This document shows positions 58,371 to 64,000 of a DNA stretch of 64,000 nt, piece after piece. The DNA comes from Paenibacillus sp. PK3_47 (GTDB lineage Bacteria > Bacillota > Bacilli > Paenibacillales > Paenibacillaceae). The stretch spans positions 1,550,001-1,614,000 of the forward strand of contig NZ_CP026029.1 of NCBI RefSeq assembly GCF_023520895.1, given 5' to 3'. Each line of letters opens with the position of its first letter. Positions within the stretch are counted from its first letter, which is position 1. Below the pieces are notes generated by a model, which saw only the letters and a list, made by a program, of their open reading frames with translations, did not search any database and was not told the DNA's origin. A program made the position numbers and the translations under genes.

Positions 58371-61300
58371 TCAGAAAACGAAGTGCCATTGTTGCCGGGA
58401 TTCACCGGTCCGCGGCGGTTCTAACGTGAGACCCGTTCCATCCTCCGTGACTGCCAGCGCCATCTGATGATGGGCAGACAAGATGGCTGCTGATCCGTCT
58501 TCATTCCTGGAAATGATCCAGCGCTGATTGTTATATCCTAGATAGGTGTAGAGCTGAATTTTATTCTGACCGGTGTCCAGATCAAGGGCCTGGCCTGAAG
58601 CTGTCCGTATCGAAAAAGAGCCTGCTTCATCTCCTGTCGGTACAAGCACCCATCGCTGATCTGACGCTTCATTTGCCTCGCGGACAGTCACGGCCTCACC
58701 ATTCACCTGCCTTGCCGAATATACAGATTTATTGGACGCTTTGTTCACCAAGGCAGTTGTCTGCAGTTCAGCCGGAGCTGCCCCGCTTACATTTACGTTC
58801 TGATAAGAAACCGTACCTCCGAACACATGCAGTCCAAAGTATCCTGAAGCAAAGGTTCCATCCTGCAGATCCATGATTTGCCGACCGTCCAACTCTACCT
58901 TTATGCCAGGACCTTCCGCCTGTACCTTCAGTTTATATTTCCGGTCCGGCTGAATGAAGGCAGGCACCTTTGCCAATACCTGCCGCTCTTCGAATTTCCC
59001 GTCAATCTTATAGAACAGCCGGACAGCCTTCATATTCGGATCCAGATTTAAATAATATCCGCTGCGCCCGTCAGGACTTGCCCGGAACAGGAGCGAACCG
59101 GCCCCGCCGGAGCTGCCCAGCTTCATTTCAGCTTCATAGTTGAAATCCCCAGCCTGTTCACCGGCAACATAATTCGCGTCGCCGGAGTGACTCCCGCGGA
59201 TACCCTCACCGCTTGTAAGCCATGATGCCATGGATAAGTCCTTGGTCCAGCCGCTGAGATTACTGTGGAACACGCCGCCCCAGACCTTTACAAGCATGCT
59301 TGCGGAGGCCTTTCCGTTCGGTGTCGATACAGTAATGACAGCCTCCCCAGGCTTTTCGGCCTTAAGGACGGCCTGTGAGCCGTTGGCTGCATCCATGCTT
59401 ACAGTAGCGGGATTGCTGGACTTCCACTTCAGCGGCTGTGCTCCTTTTCCGGGTCCGTTTTCGACAGCCGCCTGAAGGACATCGGTTTGTCCGGCAGCCA
59501 GCTCCCGGGTACCGGTGTCCATCACAATCCGTGCAGCGTTAACGGGCTCCGGATTCCATACCGATTTCAGCTGATGGACTTTCAGGGATATAACCTTCAC
59601 ATTGCCTCCCTTAGCATACAAGCTCATGGCTCTGCTGGCCGGGTCCGGGAAGATCACATCGGAGAACACCACCTTGCCTCCGTTTACAAATACCTCAACT
59701 GAAGATTCATCGACCAGAATCCGCAGCTTGATGACTCCATTCTCTGCCGGTGCCTGCGCTTCATGTCTGGTACTGAACAGGCTGGAAAAGTCCGTTGCTC
59801 CGGAAAGAGAACGGTCCACAAACACGCTGCCGTCACCCGGCTTGTAGCCGATTACCGTCTTCTGACCGGTACCTTCGCGTACATTAAAGCCAAATTCCGA
59901 CACACTGCTGCCGGCCGGAACTTCCAGCGCCGCTTCAATTTCATAGGCTCCCGCAGTGATTCCCTTCAGCAGGTTGCCGGAAGAAGGACTTATATTCTTG
60001 TCCGCTGCCGAATAAAGTCCGCTGCGCAGTGATTCCAGCTCTCTTACAGGACTCTGGGCAAGCCGGAGGCCATCAGAGGTACGTATCAGCGTCACTTCTC
60101 TGGGGATTGTCAATTCCCCCTTCCAGCCTGTTGTCGGAAAAGCAAACGGGTAATCCCAGTTCGCCATCCAGGCGAGCATCACCCTGCGTCCATCTTCCAT
60201 ATCGGAGAAAGACATAGATGCATAAAATTCCTTGCCGAAATCGGTCTTTAACACAGTTCCCGGAGAATTATCATTTACAAATCTGCCATCCGCCGTCAGG
60301 CTTCCCACAAAATATTCCGCATCTGAACCGCCGGTTGCCGGATTCGCCCCTGTGCTGATCATCAGCACCCATTTCTTCTCTGCCGTTCCCTGTACGGTAA
60401 GCGGGAACAAGTCGGGACACTCCCATACACCGCCACGGATGTAAGCCCCATATCCCCAATTATCAGTCAAATTCCAGTCCAGCAAGTTGGTTGACGTAAA
60501 AAAGCGGATATGATCACCTCCGGAGACTACCATCACCCAGCGGTTATTGTCTTCATCCCGGATAACTTTGGGATCACGGAAATCCCATCCTCCTGCATCC
60601 TGCCCGTTGTTCCCTGGATTCTCGATCACAATCGGATGATCCTTGGCATATTCCCACGTACGCCCCCGGTCTTTGCTGTAAGCAAGGCCAATCCGCTGAT
60701 TGCCGTTCGGGGCATCCGGATCGAAGGAGGTATAGTAAGCCAGAAGACCTTTGCCTCCTGAATCCGTGAACAGTCCGGAGGCGTTCTGCAGATCGGCTAC
60801 TGCAGAGCCGGACCACACATGCCCGTAATCATTCCATGGCAGGGCAATCGGGAGGCGTTTCCAGTTCAGCATATCTTCGCTGACCGCATGAGCCCAGGTT
60901 CCGCCATCCTGATGAAAGAGATGGTATTCGCCTTCATAGTAGACAAGGCCATTCGGGTCACTGACAGACCCGCGCATCGGCGTATAATGATATTGAGGCC
61001 GGTATTTTTCATTGTTATAGCTGCCGGCACCGGTAACATAAGTATTCTGAAAATAGGCGGTTCCATGGCTGACCGTCAGCCCGGCATACCCGCTTGCATA
61101 AGAGTTATCCTTAATATCGATGGCAGCCGGAGTATATCCATCGACAAAAATCTGAATCCGGTTCCCCCTCGCCTGAACCTCCACAGCGTGCCCTGCACCT
61201 GCCGGACTCGGATAAGAGCGGGTTGAGCTTGCGATAACCGTGCCGTCTGCCCTGGTCAGAGAAGCCCGAACCCCGCCGCCTTCCTTCGCAAGCATGGCTA

Positions 61301-62174
61301 TGTAGCCATTCGCCCCGTTAGCAGAGGCGCGGAAGGACAGCCCGGCGGAAGCATCTGTCCGGAACGAAATCTGGCCTTCGTACACCAAATCGGCAGCTTG
61401 CCTGTTATACAGTTTCTGTGCCTTCCTTCCATTAACAGAACTCCCCTTTTGGCCGCTCAGGTCAGGCTGCCACTGTCCGGTGCTTGCCAGCACACTTCCC
61501 AGATTCCCTTTTAAATCACTGATAAGGATGTTCTGGAATAAAGCCGCCCCATCCCATACATGAAGCCCAAGCCGTCCGGAGGCATAAGCTGTGTCCTGGA
61601 CATCTATCACAGGCTTATATTGGTTTCCCCAATACACCTTGAATGATGTTCCTTCCGCCTTCACCTTTAGATGGTAGATTTCACCCTGCACCATGTTAAC
61701 CCGGCGCTCTTCCTTCAGTTTGCCTTCTCCTGTGTCCGCGTCCCGTAAACGTATAATTCCAAGATGCGGAATGATCTGCAGCATATAAGAATGCTGTCCA
61801 TCTTCATTAGAACGGAAAAACAGGGAAGCATCGGGCTGCCGGTCTTTAATCATAACATCGGCTTCATAAATGAAATCATCTGCCATGGTCCCGGAGACAG
61901 CCATTACATTCTCTCCAGGGTCTGATGTCAGCTGAAGACCCTCGGGCGTATTCTCAAGCCTGCCTTTTCCGGCCATACGCCAACCGGTCAGGTTGGTGTT
62001 TATATTGTTAGCGGTTTCAGAAATAAGAAACTCCTCCTTCTGCTGAGCGGCTGGCTTTTCAGCTGCCGGTGCTGCCCCTGCTGCAGCCGGATTGGCCCCG
62101 TACAATCCTGACGAAATTACCATAATGCCTGCTGCCAGTAGTACAGACAGCGCAGATTTCAATTTTCGTTTCAT
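58371..62174 (-). CDS. Secreted multimodular GH32 (levanase-like)
   Basis: 1267-aa exported fructan hydrolase. Signal peptide (1-32). Two CBM66-like modules (about 50-225 and 226-385; patterns ASGRLGLHVWDGAALFQNILI and ASGYAGLTVSHGTAYFQN). GH32 five-bladed propeller with SVSDPNGLVYY (D406 nucleophile; the usual W-M/I-N-D is changed to SVSD), FRDPKV (D534) and WECPDLFPL (E585 acid/base), then the GH32 beta-sandwich (SSVEVFVNGGKVVFSD). A Big_2-like domain, a third CBM66-like module and a ricin-type lectin domain (NNQRWIISRNEDGSAAIL) end it. Probably levan or inulin. Downstream of a ROK kinase gene. Confidence 0.92.
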   Translation of the reverse strand: MKRKLKSALSVLLAAGIMVISSGLYGANPAAAGAAPAAEKPAAQQKEEFLISETANNINTNLTGWRMAGKGRLENTPEGLQLTSDPGENVMAVSGTMADDFIYEADVMIKDRQPDASLFFRSNEDGQHSYMLQIIPHLGIIRLRDADTGEGKLKEERRVNMVQGEIYHLKVKAEGTSFKVYWGNQYKPVIDVQDTAYASGRLGLHVWDGAALFQNILISDLKGNLGSVLASTGQWQPDLSGQKGSSVNGRKAQKLYNRQAADLVYEGQISFRTDASAGLSFRASANGANGYIAMLAKEGGGVRASLTRADGTVIASSTRSYPSPAGAGHAVEVQARGNRIQIFVDGYTPAAIDIKDNSYASGYAGLTVSHGTAYFQNTYVTGAGSYNNEKYRPQYHYTPMRGSVSDPNGLVYYEGEYHLFHQDGGTWAHAVSEDMLNWKRLPIALPWNDYGHVWSGSAVADLQNASGLFTDSGGKGLLAYYTSFDPDAPNGNQRIGLAYSKDRGRTWEYAKDHPIVIENPGNNGQDAGGWDFRDPKVIRDEDNNRWVMVVSGGDHIRFFTSTNLLDWNLTDNWGYGAYIRGGVWECPDLFPLTVQGTAEKKWVLMISTGANPATGGSDAEYFVGSLTADGRFVNDNSPGTVLKTDFGKEFYASMSFSDMEDGRRVMLAWMANWDYPFAFPTTGWKGELTIPREVTLIRTSDGLRLAQSPVRELESLRSGLYSAADKNISPSSGNLLKGITAGAYEIEAALEVPAGSSVSEFGFNVREGTGQKTVIGYKPGDGSVFVDRSLSGATDFSSLFSTRHEAQAPAENGVIKLRILVDESSVEVFVNGGKVVFSDVIFPDPASRAMSLYAKGGNVKVISLKVHQLKSVWNPEPVNAARIVMDTGTRELAAGQTDVLQAAVENGPGKGAQPLKWKSSNPATVSMDAANGSQAVLKAEKPGEAVITVSTPNGKASASMLVKVWGGVFHSNLSGWTKDLSMASWLTSGEGIRGSHSGDANYVAGEQAGDFNYEAEMKLGSSGGAGSLLFRASPDGRSGYYLNLDPNMKAVRLFYKIDGKFEERQVLAKVPAFIQPDRKYKLKVQAEGPGIKVELDGRQIMDLQDGTFASGYFGLHVFGGTVSYQNVNVSGAAPAELQTTALVNKASNKSVYSARQVNGEAVTVREANEASDQRWVLVPTGDEAGSFSIRTASGQALDLDTGQNKIQLYTYLGYNNQRWIISRNEDGSAAILSAHHQMALAVTEDGTGLTLEPPRTGESRQQWHFVF

Positions 62175-62262
62175 CCTTTACCCCCGCTTTCTCCAGATGA
62201 TAAGACCTTTTTAAGAGCAGGGCCGGCCCTCAGTGTATCTGACCGGCCGGCCCATCTGTTAT

Positions 62263-63153
62263 TTAAATAGTAGAAACCTGGTAATTTAATGCTTCAACCC
62301 CCAAGGCCAGTGCACCGCGTAATCCTGCCTGTTGACCAAGGCCCGGAGCAGCAATGTATTCATCCATGTGGTCCAGAATGGCAGGGGAACTGACATATCC
62401 GTTCAGATTCCGGAGTACAGCCTTCCGGATCAGCGGATACAGCTGCGGCTGCTGCATGACACCGCCGCCGAGAATAATTTTTTGCGGGGATAAAAGTAAA
62501 ATCATATCTGTCAGCGACTGGGCAATGTAGAAGGCTTCGATCTCCCATGCCTTGTGGTCCGCCGGAAGCTCGTACCCCTTCTTTCCCCATCTCGCTTCAA
62601 GGGCAGGACCTGCCGCCATCCCCTCCAGACAACCGCCGTGATAAGGACAGATGCCCGGGAAATCATCCTCAGGATGGCGTCTAATCCTCACATGCCCGCC
62701 TTCGGGATGTACGAGTCCATGAACCAGCCTGCCTTCCGAATAGATGCCGACGCCGACACCTGTCCCCACCGTCATGTACAGGCAATTCGTAAGTCCTTGC
62801 GCAGCACCCCATCTAACCTCACCGTATACTGCCGCGTTAACATCCGTATCCCAGCCGAACGGAACATCGAAGACTTGCTTCAGCGTGCCCAGCAGATCAA
62901 AATTCGCCCATCCCGGCTTGGGTGTTGTAGTCACGTAACCGTAAGTCCGGCTCTCCGGCCGGAGATCCACCGGACCAAAGGAACCAATGCCCATGGCTTG
63001 CACCTGCCGGTCCTGAAAATACTCAATGACTTTGGGCAGCGTCAGCTCCGGATGCTGTGTCGGGAAGCTGATCTGTTCTTCAATGTTCCCGTGCCCGTCT
63101 CCGATCCCGCATATGAATTTGGTGCCGCCCGCTTCAATCGCTCCTATACGCAT
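62263..63153 (-). CDS. scrK: ROK-family fructokinase
   Basis: 296-aa ROK sugar kinase that likely phosphorylates fructose released by the adjacent GH32 enzymes. N-terminal phosphate loop GAIEAGGTKFICGIG, catalytic Asp in GWDTDVNAAVYGE, ROK signature around VHPEGGHVRI, and the zinc-binding CPYHGGCLEGMAAGPALE. The set HVRI...CPYHGGC is typical of bacterial fructokinase/GmuE. Gap of 14 bp from the partial GH32 gene upstream and 88 bp to the secreted GH32 gene downstream; one operon is likely. Confidence 0.92.
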   Translation of the reverse strand: MRIGAIEAGGTKFICGIGDGHGNIEEQISFPTQHPELTLPKVIEYFQDRQVQAMGIGSFGPVDLRPESRTYGYVTTTPKPGWANFDLLGTLKQVFDVPFGWDTDVNAAVYGEVRWGAAQGLTNCLYMTVGTGVGVGIYSEGRLVHGLVHPEGGHVRIRRHPEDDFPGICPYHGGCLEGMAAGPALEARWGKKGYELPADHKAWEIEAFYIAQSLTDMILLLSPQKIILGGGVMQQPQLYPLIRKAVLRNLNGYVSSPAILDHMDEYIAAPGLGQQAGLRGALALGVEALNYQVSTI

Positions 63154-63167
63154 AAGTGGCCTCCCGG

Positions 63168-64000
63168 TTAACGTCTGCCGCCGCCGGCATCTAAGGAAGA
63201 CAGCCTGTAAATATTCACAGACAGGAACAAGTCATCCTCATTTCCGGCGAACGCGGCAAGACCATTATCATCAGGACCCGGGAATATCAGATCTGATATC
63301 ACTGCCTGCCCCCCGTTGCTGAATGCCTCCACTGAAGTACGGTCAACATATATCCGCAAATCGATGGTTGTTCCCGGCTCCAGCAGCTTTGCGCTATGGC
63401 GGCCCGGGAATACCTCGTGGAAATCAGTCCTACCTGAAGCTTTCCGGTCTACGTACAGTTCTCCCGCCTGTGCATCGATACCGGTGAGGGTCTGATGCTG
63501 CGCACCGGTTCTGACTTTAAAACCGGCAGATGTTCCGCGGCTAAGTACGGCCTCTATCTCGTAAGCATCCAATTGAAATCCGGCACAGGCAGCATTCATC
63601 TCCGCTGCAGACACATTGTTCAGTGAAATAAGCGGTACGCGCGCCGCGTCCAGCTCCCGTGCAGGCTTTTGGACCAGTGCAGCCGTACCTTCTCTGGCTT
63701 CAAGATACAGTTCTCTTGGAATGGTCATCGCCCCGCGGAATCCTTCAGTCGGAGTCTGTCCGGCGTACTTCCAGTTGCTCATCCAGCCGATGAACAGACG
63801 TCTTCCGTCCTCCTGCGGAATATCGGACCAGCTTACTCCTGCATAATTATCTCTGCCGGCATCGATCCAGCGGATGTTCCTGGATGCTTGATCAGGCGTG
63901 AACGTTGATCCGTCGAAATCTCCGGTGAAATATTGTGTTCTTGAGCCCTCCGCAAAAGCCGGGTCCGCCCCGATACTGACCAGCATCACCCACTTCGTGT
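63168..64000 (-). CDS. GH32 sucrose/fructan hydrolase, partial (C-terminal part)
   Basis: C-terminal 277 codons of a GH32 protein; the 5-prime end lies beyond the window. Seen: TKWVMLVSIGADPA..GSRTQYFTGDFDG, a propeller strand with GWMSNWKYAGQTPTEG, MTIPRELYL, and the beta-sandwich domain with TSVEAFSNGGQAVISD. The motifs suit an exo-fructanase or sucrose hydrolase. The catalytic DPNG motif is not in the window. The first in-frame start inside the window (63986) is not the true start, since the frame is open to the edge. First known gene before the ROK kinase on the same strand. Confidence 0.88.
   Translation of the reverse strand, partial: TKWVMLVSIGADPAFAEGSRTQYFTGDFDGSTFTPDQASRNIRWIDAGRDNYAGVSWSDIPQEDGRRLFIGWMSNWKYAGQTPTEGFRGAMTIPRELYLEAREGTAALVQKPARELDAARVPLISLNNVSAAEMNAACAGFQLDAYEIEAVLSRGTSAGFKVRTGAQHQTLTGIDAQAGELYVDRKASGRTDFHEVFPGRHSAKLLEPGTTIDLRIYVDRTSVEAFSNGGQAVISDLIFPGPDDNGLAAFAGNEDDLFLSVNIYRLSSLDAGGGRR

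Overview
The window looks like chromosomal DNA from a spore-forming Paenibacillus-type Firmicute. It has strong Shine-Dalgarno sites, frequent TTG and GTG starts, sporulation genes (an alpha/beta SASP with a sigma-G promoter, ylbJ, yunB, a lytH-like gene), an S-layer-anchored glucanase, Lpl-type sugar transporters, a trpS T-box and a FapR-type operator. I see no phage, insertion sequence, CRISPR array, rRNA or tRNA.

Layout. 0.1-7 kb: secreted GH3 glucosidase, SCO1-ctaB pair, yfhP-like hydrolase. 7-14.4 kb: housekeeping genes (trpS with T-box, mutarotase, SASP, oligoendopeptidase F, yycC, DUF2225, truncated globin). 14.4-20.5 kb: a 31-codon membrane peptide, ylbJ, nadK, two secreted stalk-domain proteins (one an S41 protease), yutD. 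21.2-29.4 kb: lipA, lytH-like M23 peptidase, a GH13/LacI/esterase group, yunB, a TVP38 protein. 29.5-33.3 kb: glycine betaine importer with divergent GbsR-type regulator. 33.4-39.9 kb: 1702-aa SLH-GH16 laminarinase with its LacI regulator. 41-42 kb: fabH. 42.2-53.6 kb: a pectin-fragment locus (GH28, two Lpl permeases, lipoprotein) and, further on, an orphan paralogous lipoprotein next to a membrane AraC sensor. 53.7-58.3 kb: DUF3153 lipoprotein, KimA-like potassium importer, MarR-controlled membrane proteins. 58.4-64 kb: fructan locus (1267-aa secreted levanase-like GH32, ROK fructokinase, second GH32 cut by the window edge).

Functionally the window combines plant polysaccharide use (beta-glucan, pectin, alpha-glucan, fructan), each with its own regulator or transporter, with core sporulation and cofactor genes.

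The most unusual content is intergenic. First, five copies of a 187-bp element were found, each with four 23-bp palindromic units (9-bp arm, 5-bp spacer, 9-bp arm) whose starts are spaced exactly 51, 62 and 51 bp. Arm sequences differ between copies but largely stay self-complementary. Second, a nested-hairpin element occurs in three well-formed copies, one degenerate copy and one half copy; its stems change sequence while pairing is kept and the internal loops are conserved. Third, an 11-bp unit is repeated 13 times starting one base after one of the 187-bp elements. I do not recognise these as named families. A shared 10-bp box also links the membrane AraC sensor to both pectin-type lipoprotein promoters.
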